64,000 bases of DNA from Rhodococcus sp. IEGM 1381 (lineage in GTDB: Bacteria; Actinomycetota; Actinomycetes; Mycobacteriales; Mycobacteriaceae): the NCBI RefSeq assembly GCF_030056795.1, contig NZ_JASHKQ010000004.1:62001-126000 (forward strand), given 5' to 3'. The position numbers were made by a program, and so were the translations under genes. The notes beneath the pieces were generated by a model. It did no database searches, was not told where the DNA came from, and saw only the letters and a program-made list of their open reading frames with translations. Below, in pieces: positions 11,511-22,099 of this stretch (the stretch's first letter is position 1; each line of letters opens with the position of its first letter).

Positions 11511-12532
11511 GCGAGGTCGGCACCGAAACGGAAGGACCGGGCCCGAAGATCGTCGCCCTCGGCGGCGGTCACGGTCTGTACGCCACCCTGTCCGCGGCCA
11601 GGCTGCTCGGCCACGACGTCACCGCCATCGTCACGGTCGCCGACGACGGCGGATCGTCGGGGCGCCTGCGGGCCGAGCTCGGCGTCATTCCGCCCGGAGA
11701 CCTACGTATGGCGCTGGCTGCGCTGGCACGCTCCGACGAACGAACGCAGCTGTGGACCGATGTGCTGCAGCATCGGTTCGGGGGCACGGGTGCACTCGCC
11801 GGACACTCGGTGGGCAACCTCATCCTCGCCGGACTCACCGAGGTGCTGGGAGACCCTATCGCCGCACTCGACGAGATGGTGAGGATGCTCGGAATCGACG
11901 GGCGAGTGTTGCCGATGTCGCCCATCGCACTCGACATCGAAGCGGACGTCTCCGGCCTCGAGGACGATCCCCGCGTGAGCCGCGTCATTCGTGGGCAGGT
12001 AGCAGTGGCGACGACCCCCGGCAAGGTTCGGCGCGTGCGGTTGCTGCCACCCGACCCGCCTGCCTCGGCAGACGCACTCGCGGCGATCGACGAAGCCGAC
12101 CTGGTGGTGCTCGGCCCGGGCTCGTGGTTCTCGAGTGTCATTCCGCACGTCCTCGTTCCGGAACAACTCGCCGCCCTGGCACGTACTTCCGCGCCGAAAG
12201 TGCTCGTGCTGAACCTGGCGCCGGAGCTGGGGGAGACCACCGGATTCTCCGCCGAGCGCCATGTCCACGTACTCTCCCAACACGCACCTGATTTGGGAAT
12301 CGACTACGTGTTGGTCGATTCCGCCTCGGTCCCGGAGGGCAGCAACCGCGAACACGTAGCGCGCGCAGCGGCCCGGCTCGGTGCCGAGGTCGTTTACGTC
12401 GATGTTGCCGAAAACGGCACTCACGCACATCATTACGGAAAGCTTGCTGCAGCTCTCGGCTCCATCGTGACGCCCACCGGCGCCACTGCACCGACTGCTG
12501 CAGGCAGAGAGGGGATCACTTCGTGGCCATGA
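11507..12532 (+). CDS. yvcK: YvcK/CofD-like family protein (gluconeogenesis factor)
   Basis: Member of the YvcK branch of the CofD-like family (Rv1422). In Bacillus and mycobacteria YvcK is linked to growth on gluconeogenic carbon and to cell-wall precursor supply, and binds UDP-sugars. Seen: a nucleotide-binding N-terminus [19 protein letters not shown], the [13 protein letters not shown] motif, [12 protein letters not shown], and [14 protein letters not shown]. 341 aa. It overlaps rapZ by 4 nt and whiA by 10 nt. Confidence 0.9.
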   Translation: MSEVGTETEGPGPKIVALGGGHGLYATLSAARLLGHDVTAIVTVADDGGSSGRLRAELGVIPPGDLRMALAALARSDERTQLWTDVLQHRFGGTGALAGHSVGNLILAGLTEVLGDPIAALDEMVRMLGIDGRVLPMSPIALDIEADVSGLEDDPRVSRVIRGQVAVATTPGKVRRVRLLPPDPPASADALAAIDEADLVVLGPGSWFSSVIPHVLVPEQLAALARTSAPKVLVLNLAPELGETTGFSAERHVHVLSQHAPDLGIDYVLVDSASVPEGSNREHVARAAARLGAEVVYVDVAENGTHAHHYGKLAAALGSIVTPTGATAPTAAGREGITSWP

Positions 12533-13506
12533 CAGCGGAGGTCAAGGACGAGCTGAGCAGGCTCACCGTCAGTCAGGTCAGTTGCCGTAAGGCCGAGGTG
12601 TCCGCGCTCCTGCGATTCGCCGGTGGATTGCACATCGTGGCCGGTCGGGTGGTGGTCGAGGCGGAGGTGGATCTCGGGTCCATCGCGAGGCGGCTGCGTC
12701 GTGAGATCTTCGAGCTGTACGGCTACTCCTCGGACGTGCACATGCTCGGTGCCGGCGGGCTGCGCAAGACCTCGCGTTACGTCGTCCGGGTGGCCAAGGA
12801 CGGGGAGGCCCTGGCTCGCCAGACCGGGCTGCTGGATCTGCGCGGGCGCCCGGTTCGTGGACTGCCCGCGCAGGTGGTCGGCGGCACGGTGGGGGACTCC
12901 GAAGCAGCGTGGCGCGGTGCGTTCCTCGCACACGGCTCGCTCACCGAGCCGGGCCGGTCATCGGCGCTCGAGATCAGCTGCCCAGGACCGGAAGCAGCTC
13001 TGGCGCTCGTCGGTGCAGCTCGCCGACTCGGAGTCGCCGCGAAGGCCCGCGAGGTGCGCGGAACCGATCGAGTGGTCGTGCGCGACGGCGAGGCAATCGG
13101 AGCGCTTCTCACTCGTATGGGTGCACAGGACACGCGGCTCGTCTGGGAAGAACGTCGAATGCGGCGCGAGGTGAGAGCCACGGCCAACCGACTCGCCAAT
13201 TTCGACGACGCCAACCTCCGTCGCTCGGCGCGGGCGGCCGTCGCCGCCGCAGCACGGGTCGAACGAGCCCTCAACATCCTCGGCGAGGACGTGCCGGATC
13301 ATCTCGCTGCGGCGGGTTCGCTCCGAGTCCAGCATCGCCAGGCTTCCCTGGAAGAACTCGGACAGCTGGCCGATCCGCCGATGACGAAGGACGCGGTGGC
13401 GGGCCGAATCCGACGCCTGCTGTCCATGGCCGACCGCAAGGCGAAGGAAACCGGAATTCCGGACACCGAGTCTGCGGTCACCGCGGAGTTGCTCGACGAG
13501 GCGTGA
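12523..13506 (+). CDS. whiA: WhiA, sporulation/division regulator
   Basis: DNA-binding protein with a degenerate LAGLIDADG homing-endonuclease fold and a C-terminal HTH ([20 protein letters not shown]). In Streptomyces it activates sporulation genes with WhiB. In non-sporulating actinobacteria it is conserved but less well understood. The sequence is close to mycobacterial WhiA along its whole length (327 aa). GTG 12523 is favoured because GAGAGGGG lies about 8 nt upstream. ATG 12529, two codons later, is an alternative. Confidence 0.93.
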   Translation: MAMTAEVKDELSRLTVSQVSCRKAEVSALLRFAGGLHIVAGRVVVEAEVDLGSIARRLRREIFELYGYSSDVHMLGAGGLRKTSRYVVRVAKDGEALARQTGLLDLRGRPVRGLPAQVVGGTVGDSEAAWRGAFLAHGSLTEPGRSSALEISCPGPEAALALVGAARRLGVAAKAREVRGTDRVVVRDGEAIGALLTRMGAQDTRLVWEERRMRREVRATANRLANFDDANLRRSARAAVAAAARVERALNILGEDVPDHLAAAGSLRVQHRQASLEELGQLADPPMTKDAVAGRIRRLLSMADRKAKETGIPDTESAVTAELLDEA

Positions 13507-13549
13507 GCGCCGCGATCGAGTGATGCGCGCGCTCTGCCTGTGCGCACAC

Positions 13550-13555
13550 TAGGGT
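13550..13555 (+). promoter_or_regulatory. Putative -10 box for the gap-pgk-tpiA operon
   Basis: TAGGGT in the 120-bp gap after whiA fits a -10 element and would give a leader of about 65 nt before gap. That leader ends with an AT-rich stretch and the ribosome site TTAGGAG. No convincing -35 is visible. Confidence 0.35.
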
Positions 13556-13617
13556 AGGAACCGCGTGTGGCACCCCGCATGCAGGCACGATCAGACATTT
13601 GTTTTCACAACTTTTAG

Positions 13618-14646
<1,029 letters not shown>

Positions 14647-14651
14647 CACCG

Positions 14652-15863
14652 ATGGCTGTCAAGACACTGCAGGATCTGCTCGATGCCGGTGTCGAAGGCC
14701 GTGGCGTCCTCGTGCGGTCGGACTTCAACGTCCCGCTCGAGGACGGCACGATTACCGATCCGGGCCGTATTCAGGCGTCGATCCCTACGCTTCGAGCGTT
14801 GGTCGAGGCCGGTGCCAAGGTCATCGTCACCGCCCACCTCGGTCGTCCGGACGGCAAGCCCGACGCGAAGTACAGTCTGGCTCCGGTCGCGGCCAAGCTC
14901 GGTGAACTGCTCGGACGCCACGTCCAGCTCGCGGGCGACGTCGTGGGTCAGGACGCCGAGGCTCGGGCCGAGGGTCTGACCGACGGAGACGTGCTGCTGC
15001 TCGAGAACATTCGCTTCGATCCGCGCGAGACCAGCAAGGACGAGTCCGAGCGAGCCGCTCTGGCTCGTGAGCTCGTCGCGCTGGCCGGCGACGATGCGGC
15101 ATTCGTCTCCGACGGATTCGGCGTCGTTCACCGCAAACAGGCATCGGTGTACGACGTGGCGCAGTTGTTGCCCCACTACGCCGGCACCCTGGTTGCGGCC
15201 GAGGTCGAGGTGTTGGCCAAGCTCACCGAGGATGCGGCACGTCCGTACGCGGTGGTGCTCGGCGGCTCCAAGGTCTCGGACAAGCTCGGCGTCATAGAGG
15301 CATTGGCTCCCAAGGTCGACACCCTGGTGATCGGCGGCGGAATGGCCTTCACTTTCCTTGCGGCACAAGGTTATTCGGTCGGAAACTCGCTTCTTCAGGA
15401 GGATCAGATCGGAGTCTGCAAGGATCTGCTCGAGCGCTTCGGCGACGTGATCCACCTTCCTGTCGACATCGTCGTGGGAGACAAGTTCGCGGCGGATGCC
15501 GAGGCGAAGACCGTGAAGGCCTCCGAGATTCCGGACGGCTGGATGGGTCTGGACATCGGTCCGGACTCGGTGAGTCGTTTTGCGGTCGTACTCTCGAACG
15601 CCAAGACCGTCTTCTGGAACGGACCGGCCGGCGTGTTCGAGTTCGACAAGTTCTCGGCCGGCACCAAGGGCATTGCGGAAGCGATCGTCGGAGCCACCGA
15701 GAAGGGCGCGTTCAGCGTGGTCGGCGGTGGCGACTCCGCGGCGGCCGTGCGCACCCTCGGATTGCCCGACGACGGCTTCTCGCACATCTCCACCGGAGGC
15801 GGTGCATCCCTCGAATACCTCGAAGGCAAGCAGCTCCCCGGTCTATCGGTCCTGGAGGCATGA
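14652..15863 (+). CDS. pgk: Phosphoglycerate kinase
   Basis: Makes ATP from 1,3-bisphosphoglycerate. 403 aa from ATG 14652, which matches the conserved start VRSDFNVPL after about 20 residues. The much longer in-frame extension over gap is not real. The nucleotide-binding region includes [28 protein letters not shown], and [10 protein letters not shown] with [13 protein letters not shown] at the C-terminus. It is 5 nt after gap and 3 nt before tpiA. Confidence 0.97.
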   Translation: MAVKTLQDLLDAGVEGRGVLVRSDFNVPLEDGTITDPGRIQASIPTLRALVEAGAKVIVTAHLGRPDGKPDAKYSLAPVAAKLGELLGRHVQLAGDVVGQDAEARAEGLTDGDVLLLENIRFDPRETSKDESERAALARELVALAGDDAAFVSDGFGVVHRKQASVYDVAQLLPHYAGTLVAAEVEVLAKLTEDAARPYAVVLGGSKVSDKLGVIEALAPKVDTLVIGGGMAFTFLAAQGYSVGNSLLQEDQIGVCKDLLERFGDVIHLPVDIVVGDKFAADAEAKTVKASEIPDGWMGLDIGPDSVSRFAVVLSNAKTVFWNGPAGVFEFDKFSAGTKGIAEAIVGATEKGAFSVVGGGDSAAAVRTLGLPDDGFSHISTGGGASLEYLEGKQLPGLSVLEA

Positions 15864-15866
15864 CGC

Positions 15867-16652
15867 ATGGCACGTAAGCCGCTCATCGCGGGCAACTGGA
15901 AGATGAACCTCAACCACCTCGAAGCCATTTCGCTGGTGCAGAAGATCGCTTTCTCGTTGCCCGAGAAGTACTTCGACAAGGTCGACGTGACGGTGATCCC
16001 GCCGTTCACCGACATTCGTAGCGTGCAGACGCTGGTCGAGGGCGACAAACTGCTGCTCACCTACGGTGCGCAAGACGTGTCGTCCGAGGACAAGGGAGCG
16101 TTCACCGGCGAGATCAGCGGTTCGATGCTGGCCAAACTGGGATGCACCTTCGTCGTGGTGGGTCACTCCGAACGACGCACGCTGCACAGCGAGGACGACG
16201 CCGTCGTGCTGGCCAAGACGAAGGCGGCGCTGAAGAACGGCCTCACTCCGATCGTCTGCATCGGCGAGGGGCTGAACATCCGCGAGGCCGGCGAGCACGT
16301 GGCATACAACGTGGCCCAGTTGCGTGGTTCGCTCAGCGGCCTGTCGGCCGACGACATCTCCAAGGTCGTCATCGCCTACGAGCCGGTGTGGGCGATCGGC
16401 ACCGGTCGGGTCGCGTCGGCATCGGACGCCCAGGAAGTGTGCGGGGCGATTCGTGAGGAATTGAAGGCGCTGTCCTCGGACGAGGTCGCGGCGGGCGTAC
16501 GGGTACTGTACGGCGGCTCGGTCAACGCCAAGAATGTCGGCGAGATCGTCGGCCAGCCCGATGTCGACGGTGCCCTGGTCGGGGGAGCCTCGCTCAAGGC
16601 GGACGAGTTCGCCACGCTGTCGGCTATCGCCGCAGGTGGACCCCTGCCCTGA
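15867..16652 (+). CDS. tpiA: Triosephosphate isomerase
   Basis: TIM-barrel enzyme interconverting DHAP and glyceraldehyde-3-phosphate. Catalytic residues are visible: Lys in GNWKMNL, His in VVGHSERR and Glu in [11 protein letters not shown]. The phosphate loop [10 protein letters not shown] and [10 protein letters not shown] are present. 261 aa, as usual. Last gene of the glycolytic operon, followed by a stem-loop. Confidence 0.97.
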   Translation: MARKPLIAGNWKMNLNHLEAISLVQKIAFSLPEKYFDKVDVTVIPPFTDIRSVQTLVEGDKLLLTYGAQDVSSEDKGAFTGEISGSMLAKLGCTFVVVGHSERRTLHSEDDAVVLAKTKAALKNGLTPIVCIGEGLNIREAGEHVAYNVAQLRGSLSGLSADDISKVVIAYEPVWAIGTGRVASASDAQEVCGAIREELKALSSDEVAAGVRVLYGGSVNAKNVGEIVGQPDVDGALVGGASLKADEFATLSAIAAGGPLP

Positions 16653-16677
16653 TCAGTCATCGGCAACGCCGACCGAA

Positions 16678-16718
16678 CGATTTTCGGGCACCTCGCTTCG
16701 GCGGGGTGTCCGAAGTCG
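16678..16718 (+). terminator. Stem-loop after tpiA
   Basis: GGGCACCTCG (16686-16695), loop CTTCGG and CGGGGTGTCC (16702-16711) form a 10-bp stem with two G-U pairs. It is extended outward by TTTC/GAAG-type pairs and CGA/TCG with a small bulge. It lies 25 nt after tpiA. No clear U-tract follows, as is common in actinobacteria. Confidence 0.55.
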
Positions 16719-16770
16719 TTCGTGGGGCCAGGTAGGCTGCTGGAGGCATCGAATCGAGTTTGAGGTGGAC

Positions 16771-17004
16771 ATGGATCTGTTTCTGGATATTCTGCTGGTC
16801 ATCACCAGTCTGGCGCTGATCTTGCTGATCCTGCTGCATCGCGGCAAGGGTGGCGGATTGTCCAGTCTCTTCGGTGGCGGAGTGCAGTCCAGCCTGTCCG
16901 GTTCCACGGTCGTCGAGAAGAACTTGGATCGTCTGACAGTGTTCACCGGCCTGATCTGGCTCATCGCGATCCTCGGAATCGGCCTGGAGATCAAGTACAC
17001 CTGA
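16771..17004 (+). CDS. secG: Preprotein translocase subunit SecG
   Basis: Small accessory subunit of the SecYEG channel. 77 aa with two transmembrane helices (about 2-23 and 53-73) joined by a cytoplasmic loop containing the family motif HRGKGGGLSSLFGGG. ATG 16771 is used because GAGG lies 5 nt upstream. GTG 16765 is an alternative. A TAGGCT box at 16734-16739 could give it its own promoter after the tpiA stem-loop. Confidence 0.92.
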   Translation: MDLFLDILLVITSLALILLILLHRGKGGGLSSLFGGGVQSSLSGSTVVEKNLDRLTVFTGLIWLIAILGIGLEIKYT

Positions 17005-17055
17005 TCCACTTCGGCTCCGAGTGCGAGTTGGTGACGAAGCGACGATACTGGGTGG

Positions 17056-19887
17056 ATGAGCGAATCCTCTTACGAGTCAGTCGGTTCCCCAGCGTTCGTT
17101 CCGCCGACAGCTCAGGGCCGCGAGTTGACCGAGCCTCTCCGCGAGGACATCCGCTACCTCGGTGGCATCCTGGGTGAGATCGTTCGTGAACACGAAGGCG
17201 AGGACGTCTTCGATCTCATCGAGTCTGCACGCGTCGAGTCGTTCGCGGTCAGACGGTCCGAGATCGAACGTGACGACTCGGTCGGTCGGTACACCGATGT
17301 GGAAGTGGCGCAAGCGGTTCCGCTCATCCGAGCCTTCAGCCATTTCTCACTCCTGGCCAACCTCGCCGAGGACCTGCACCGCGAGCGCCGTCGTGCGATC
17401 CACCTCGATCGCGAGGATCCGCCACAGGACAGCAGTCTCGACGCCACGTGGCTGAAGATCGATGCTGCGGCCCCGACGCGCGAGCAGGTTGCCGCGGCGT
17501 TGACCGATGCGTTGGTGGCTCCGGTGATCACCGCCCACCCCACCGAAACACGCCGACGGACCGTCTTCGACGTGCAGTCGAAGATCACCGAGCTGATGCG
17601 CCGGCGCGATGTGGCCACCGCAGCTCTCGAGGGCAAGGCTGCGAGCGCGACGAAGGAATTGGCCGTCATCGACGTGCAGATTCGCAGACAAGTGCTGACC
17701 CTGTGGGAGACGGCTCTGATTCGGTTGTCGCGCTTGCGAATTCAGGACGAAATCGAAGTAGGCCTTCGCTATTTCGAGTCCTCCCTCTTCGACGTCATGC
17801 CAGCGCTCAACGCGGATGTACGCGCAGCACTGCGGGCACGGTGGCCCGAGGACGACCTGCTGCCCCGCCCCATCCTTCGCCCGGGATCGTGGATCGGTGG
17901 CGATCGAGACGGCAACCCGAATGTCACCGGAGAAGTGGTGCACACCGCGACGCACCAGGCGGGCTACGTCGCCTTCGAGCACTATCTGAACGAACTGGTC
18001 GCGCTGGAGAAGGAACTTTCCATGTCTGCGCGTCTGGTGGACGTGACCGAGGAGCTGATGGCTCTGGCCGGTGCATCGGCGGAACCGGACGATCGACGGG
18101 CGGACGAGCCGTACCGGGTAGCCGTCGTCGGCATCCGGGCCAGACTCACTGCCACTGCTCATGCTGTGCTCGACGCGGTCCCGGTGTCCGGCATCGACCT
18201 CGGGGCGGAGAAATACGACGGTCCACAGGACATACTCGACGACCTCGACGTCATCGATCGCGCCCTGCGGGCCGACGGGGACGGATTGATCGCCGACGAT
18301 CGCTTGCTCCGGCTCAGGCAATCGGTCGAGACGTTCGGATTTCATCTGCAGGCTCTGGACATGCGGCAGAACTCCGAGACACACGAGGAAGTGGTCGCCG
18401 AGCTGCTGGCCTGGGCCGGGGTGCATCCTGACTATTCGTCTCTCGGCGAGGACGAACGGGTCTCCGTCCTGTCGCAGGAACTCGCCACTCGGCGCCCGCT
18501 GATCGGCCCCAATGCGCAGCTCAGTGAACTCGCAACCAAGGAACTGGGCATCGTCAGGGCCGCCAAGGAAGCAATCGACCACCTGGGACCCGACACGATC
18601 CAGAACTACATCATCAGCATGTGCCAGTCGGTCAGTGACATGCTCGAGGCTGCCTTGCTGCTCAAAGAAGCCGGCATCTTCGACCCCGGCACCGACGGGG
18701 CGTCGCCTACGTCCACGGTGGGTGTGGTTCCGCTGTTCGAGACCATCGAGGATCTCCAGCAGGGTGCAGCGACTTTGCTCGCCACGCTCGACGTGCCCAT
18801 CTACCGCGCCCTGGTGGCCGGGCGCGGAATGAATCAGGAAGTCATGCTCGGGTATTCGGACTCGAACAAGGACGGCGGCTATCTCGCAGCCAACTGGGCC
18901 TTGTATCGCGCCGAGCTGGATCTGCTCGAAGCCTCGCGGAAGACGGGAATCCGATTGCGGCTCTTCCACGGCCGCGGCGGGACGGTCGGCCGCGGTGGCG
19001 GTCCCAGCTACGACGCCATTCTGGCGCAGCCGCCCGGCGTGGTGCAGGGGTCGCTCCGACTCACCGAGCAGGGCGAGATCATCGCGGCCAAGTACGCCGA
19101 ACCGTCCATGGCGCGTCGCAACCTCGAATCCCTCGTCGCGGGAACCCTGGAATCGACTCTCCTCGACGTCGAGGGCCTGGGTGACGGTGCGGAGGCTGCC
19201 TACGACATCCTGGACGATCTTGCCGCGAAGGCCCGGGCGGCATACGGCCGTCTGGTGCACGAGGAGCCCGGGTTCGTCGAGTACTTCCGCACCTCGACGC
19301 CGGTCGCCGAGGTCGGTGAGCTGAACATCGGCTCCCGGCCCGCGTCACGGAAGCCCACGAACTCGGTGTACGACCTCCGTGCAATCCCGTGGGTGATGTC
19401 GTGGAGTCAGTGCCGCGTCATGCTGCCCGGCTGGTACGGCACCGGTTCTGCGTTCGAGGAGTGGGTCGGCGACGACGATGCCAAGCTCGAGGTGCTGACC
19501 GACCTGTATCGAAAGTGGCCGTTCTTCCAGACCGTCCTGTCGAACCTGGCCCAGGTCATGGCCAAGTCGGATCTGGGCATTGCTGCGCGGTACGCCGAAC
19601 TGGTTCCCGACGCGGACCTGCGCGCGAGGATCTTCGGCATGATCGAGGTCGAACACGCCAGAACGGTGCGGATGTACCTGAAGATCACCGGTCACAGTCG
19701 TCTGTTGGAAGACAACCCGTCGCTCGAGCGCTCGGTGCACAACCGATTCCCGTACCTGGAACCGCTGAATCAGATGCAGGTCGAGATGCTCCGCCGCTAT
19801 CGCAACGGTGACGACGACGAACGCGTCAAGCGTGGGATCCTGCTGACGATGAACGGCCTCGCGACGGCACTGCGTAACAGTGGCTAG
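17056..19887 (+). CDS. ppc: Phosphoenolpyruvate carboxylase
   Basis: Anaplerotic carboxylation of PEP to oxaloacetate. A 943-aa protein of normal length. Landmarks: the catalytic His region [45 protein letters not shown], the glycine loop [18 protein letters not shown], and the C-terminal [14 protein letters not shown] end. M. tuberculosis lacks ppc, so its presence after secG marks the Rhodococcus/Corynebacterium type of locus. A GATACT box ends 6 nt before the ATG, suggesting a leaderless mRNA. Confidence 0.97.
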   Translation: MSESSYESVGSPAFVPPTAQGRELTEPLREDIRYLGGILGEIVREHEGEDVFDLIESARVESFAVRRSEIERDDSVGRYTDVEVAQAVPLIRAFSHFSLLANLAEDLHRERRRAIHLDREDPPQDSSLDATWLKIDAAAPTREQVAAALTDALVAPVITAHPTETRRRTVFDVQSKITELMRRRDVATAALEGKAASATKELAVIDVQIRRQVLTLWETALIRLSRLRIQDEIEVGLRYFESSLFDVMPALNADVRAALRARWPEDDLLPRPILRPGSWIGGDRDGNPNVTGEVVHTATHQAGYVAFEHYLNELVALEKELSMSARLVDVTEELMALAGASAEPDDRRADEPYRVAVVGIRARLTATAHAVLDAVPVSGIDLGAEKYDGPQDILDDLDVIDRALRADGDGLIADDRLLRLRQSVETFGFHLQALDMRQNSETHEEVVAELLAWAGVHPDYSSLGEDERVSVLSQELATRRPLIGPNAQLSELATKELGIVRAAKEAIDHLGPDTIQNYIISMCQSVSDMLEAALLLKEAGIFDPGTDGASPTSTVGVVPLFETIEDLQQGAATLLATLDVPIYRALVAGRGMNQEVMLGYSDSNKDGGYLAANWALYRAELDLLEASRKTGIRLRLFHGRGGTVGRGGGPSYDAILAQPPGVVQGSLRLTEQGEIIAAKYAEPSMARRNLESLVAGTLESTLLDVEGLGDGAEAAYDILDDLAAKARAAYGRLVHEEPGFVEYFRTSTPVAEVGELNIGSRPASRKPTNSVYDLRAIPWVMSWSQCRVMLPGWYGTGSAFEEWVGDDDAKLEVLTDLYRKWPFFQTVLSNLAQVMAKSDLGIAARYAELVPDADLRARIFGMIEVEHARTVRMYLKITGHSRLLEDNPSLERSVHNRFPYLEPLNQMQVEMLRRYRNGDDDERVKRGILLTMNGLATALRNSG

Positions 19888-19912
19888 CGGGGAGTAGTCG
19901 GCCCACCTCGAT

Positions 19913-19928
19913 CGAGTAGTTCTACTCG
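19913..19928. promoter_or_regulatory. Near-perfect palindrome CGAGTAG-TT-CTACTCG
   Basis: Seven-base arms around a 2-bp centre, 25 bp after ppc and 12 bp before the next small gene. The spacing suits a dimeric repressor operator. No regulator for it is identifiable. Confidence 0.35.
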
Positions 19929-19940
19929 CGCGCCGCGTCG

Positions 19941-20207
19941 ATGTCGTCGAGCAGAGTGTTGTCCCTGCTGCACCTGTTCGGGACGCAGCTGGTTGCCGTT
20001 GCGGCGTGGGTGCTGTGGATAGGGTTCTGGCTGCTTGCCAAACGGACGGTGGCGGACGAACGCGACCGCACCGAGTCTGCACGGGGCACCGTGTGGGCGT
20101 GGACGACCGTCGTGGTGGCGGCGGGAATCGCGCACGCGTTCGGCCTGGCATACGCGATGGTATGGACGGTCATTCCGCTCGGGTCGCTGTTCGCGTGGAT
20201 GTTCTGA
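19941..20207 (+). CDS. Small two-helix membrane protein, unknown function
   Basis: Predicted 88-aa protein with two hydrophobic helices (about residues 12-33 and 52-85) separated by a charged loop, KRTVADERDRTESARG. Third codon positions are strongly G/C, like the neighbours, and no stop interrupts. No clear ribosome site precedes ATG 19941. GTG 19956 with a weak GAGCAGAG upstream is an alternative start. I do not recognise the family. Probably an integral membrane protein, real but unassigned. Confidence 0.55.
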   Translation: MSSSRVLSLLHLFGTQLVAVAAWVLWIGFWLLAKRTVADERDRTESARGTVWAWTTVVVAAGIAHAFGLAYAMVWTVIPLGSLFAWMF

Positions 20208-20267
20208 CGTGCGTAGCGGTCTGGCAATTCGCGGAACCCGTCGGCGGCGGGTCGCGTCCAACGAGGT

Positions 20268-20429
20268 ATGAGGCAGTGCAGCAACGACACCGATGCCTGG
20301 CGCGACGGATCCGCCTACCGCACGAACGGTAGGCGGATCCGTCGGTCGAAACCAGGACGTGCCTGGGACGTCGGCTACTACGACGGCGAGCGGCAGGGAC
20401 GTGACCCCGACGCAGCCGAAACCGACTAG
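20268..20429 (+). CDS. Possible 53-aa protein
   Basis: An ATG-TAG frame of 53 codons with G/C-rich third positions. Its spacing of AW-x2-G-x-AY near the start and AW-x2-GYYDGERQG near the end faintly recalls the small RMF/CrpP-type fold. Against it, a perfect 18-bp inverted repeat that looks like a terminator lies inside the frame, and no ribosome site is obvious. Treat as doubtful. Confidence 0.25.
   Translation: MRQCSNDTDAWRDGSAYRTNGRRIRRSKPGRAWDVGYYDGERQGRDPDAAETD
20303..20344. terminator. Perfect 18-bp stem-loop, likely bidirectional terminator
   Basis: Arms 20303-20320 and 20327-20344 are exact inverted copies (core CGGATCCGCCTACCG) around the 6-nt loop CACGAA. It sits 96 nt after the plus-strand membrane gene and about 96 nt after the minus-strand pgl stop, the symmetric position expected for a shared terminator between convergent units. 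Confidence 0.65.
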
Positions 20430-20439
20430 TCGTGAGGGA

Positions 20440-21186
20440 TCAGACAGCGTCCAACTTGGAGGCTGCGCCCGAGTCGAGGAACCACACGGTTGCCTCGGTA
20501 CCCAGTGCGCCGGCCGATGGGACCTCAGCCGAATCGGCCCCACCTACCGCAGCTGCGACAGCGTCGGCTTTGTTCGCTCCTGATACGAGCAGCCACACGT
20601 GCTGTGCGCGGCGAACCGCGGGCAGCGTCAGCGTGATGCGAACCGGTGGAGGCTTGGGGGAGTCCTCGACCGCGACGACGTAGCGATGCTCTTCACGTAC
20701 GGCATCGGTATGGGGGAACAGCGAATTGATATGACCCTCGCCTCCCATACCCAACAGGTGGATGTCGAATGCAGGTGTCGGCTCTCCCTCGGAGCGAGAG
20801 TGGAGGATCTGCGCATACGTCGCTGCGGCCACCTCGGGATCGCTTCCGTGTGGTCCGTCGGACGCAGCCATCCGGAAGACTCGATCAGGATGAACGTCGA
20901 CGTGGTCGAGCAGAGCCTGCGAGGCCTGTACCTCGTTGCGCTCTGGGTCACCCGAGGGCAGGAAGCGCTCGTCGCCGAAGTAGATGTCGACCTTGCCCCA
21001 GTCGATCGATCCGGAATCGTCGCGCAGCGCCTCCAACAACGCAATTCCCGTGCCACCGCCGGTGAGCACCACCGAAGCCGCGCCTCGCTCGGCCTGCGCG
21101 GCGGTGACGACCTCGACGAATCGAGACCGCGCGGCATCGACCAATGCCTGCGCGTCCAGGTACTGAAGGATCGATATCTTACTCAT
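20440..21186 (-). CDS. pgl: 6-phosphogluconolactonase
   Basis: Hydrolyses 6-phosphogluconolactone in the oxidative pentose-phosphate branch. 248 aa of the DevB/Pgl family: VVLTGGGTGIALLEAL phosphate loop, VDIYFGDERFLPSGDPERN, GMGGEGHINSLFPHT with the catalytic His, and RITLTLPAVRRAQHVWLLV. It overlaps opcA by 8 nt and is the last gene of the tkt-tal-zwf-opcA-pgl operon. Confidence 0.95.
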   Translation of the reverse strand: MSKISILQYLDAQALVDAARSRFVEVVTAAQAERGAASVVLTGGGTGIALLEALRDDSGSIDWGKVDIYFGDERFLPSGDPERNEVQASQALLDHVDVHPDRVFRMAASDGPHGSDPEVAAATYAQILHSRSEGEPTPAFDIHLLGMGGEGHINSLFPHTDAVREEHRYVVAVEDSPKPPPVRITLTLPAVRRAQHVWLLVSGANKADAVAAAVGGADSAEVPSAGALGTEATVWFLDSGAASKLDAV

Positions 21187-22099
21187 AGCTCACTTTCGAC
21201 AGTCCGTGCAGGGCAAGCTCGTAGATCTCGTCGGTGTCGAGTCGGCGCAGTTCCTCGGCAAGGCACTCTCGAGTGTTGCGCCGTGCCAGTGCGACTTCGG
21301 CGTCGGGCTGGCCGGTGCGCCGCAACGTTGCGGTCTTCCCGGTTTGCGGACGCGTCAGCGAGATGCTGCTGGTCTCTCTGATCAGCTCCACTTTCAGTTC
21401 ACCCGCTCGGCGATACACCGGTACGTCGAGTTTCGCGGCAAGCCAACCGGCCAAGATGTCGAGTGCCGGCTCCTCTGCCAGTCCCGACACCGTTGCCGAG
21501 ACGACGGCCTCGAACGGAGCCTGGTCCAGGGCCGTGGCCAACAGACCGCGCCAGTACGTGATGCGACTCCAGGAGAGATCGGTGTCGCCCTCGGTGTAGC
21601 TGCTCAGCCGTCCCTTGATCGCAGCGGTGGTGTCGGGCGAGTTCGTGGCATCGGTGATCCGTCGAATTGCCAAGCGTCCCAACGGGTCCTTTGCTGGAAC
21701 GGCCGGTGCTTCGTCCGGCCACCACGCCACGATCGGAGTGTCGGGCAGCAGGAACGGAATGACCACACTGTGCTCGTGATCGGCGAGTTCACCATTGAGA
21801 CGCAGTACTACGACTTCCGACGCACCGGCGTCACCCCCGACGCGGATCTGTGCGTCGAGGCTCGACTCGGCCGATCGGTCGCCGTGGATGAGCACGATGA
21901 CGCGGCACGGATGCTCGCGGCTCGCTTCGTTCGCTGCGTCGATCGCCCGTTCGGCCTTGGCCGGATCGCGACTGGCGACGATCAAGGTCAACACGCGGCC
22001 GATGGTCACTGCGCCGCCTGCCTCGCGAACCTCCACCAACTTCTTGCCGACCTCGGCCGTCGTGGTGGCGGGGATGTCGACAATCACGGCATTCTCCAT
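21179..22099 (-). CDS. opcA: Glucose-6-phosphate dehydrogenase assembly protein OpcA
   Basis: Actinobacterial and cyanobacterial accessory protein that helps assemble or activate glucose-6-phosphate dehydrogenase. 306 aa, with the family core VIVLIHGDRSAESSLDAQI and PDTPIVAWWPDEAP segments and a C-terminal domain rich in charged residues. The start overlaps the zwf stop by 16 nt, which fits coupled synthesis with its partner enzyme. Confidence 0.93.
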   Translation of the reverse strand: MENAVIVDIPATTTAEVGKKLVEVREAGGAVTIGRVLTLIVASRDPAKAERAIDAANEASREHPCRVIVLIHGDRSAESSLDAQIRVGGDAGASEVVVLRLNGELADHEHSVVIPFLLPDTPIVAWWPDEAPAVPAKDPLGRLAIRRITDATNSPDTTAAIKGRLSSYTEGDTDLSWSRITYWRGLLATALDQAPFEAVVSATVSGLAEEPALDILAGWLAAKLDVPVYRRAGELKVELIRETSSISLTRPQTGKTATLRRTGQPDAEVALARRNTRECLAEELRRLDTDEIYELALHGLSKVSYE

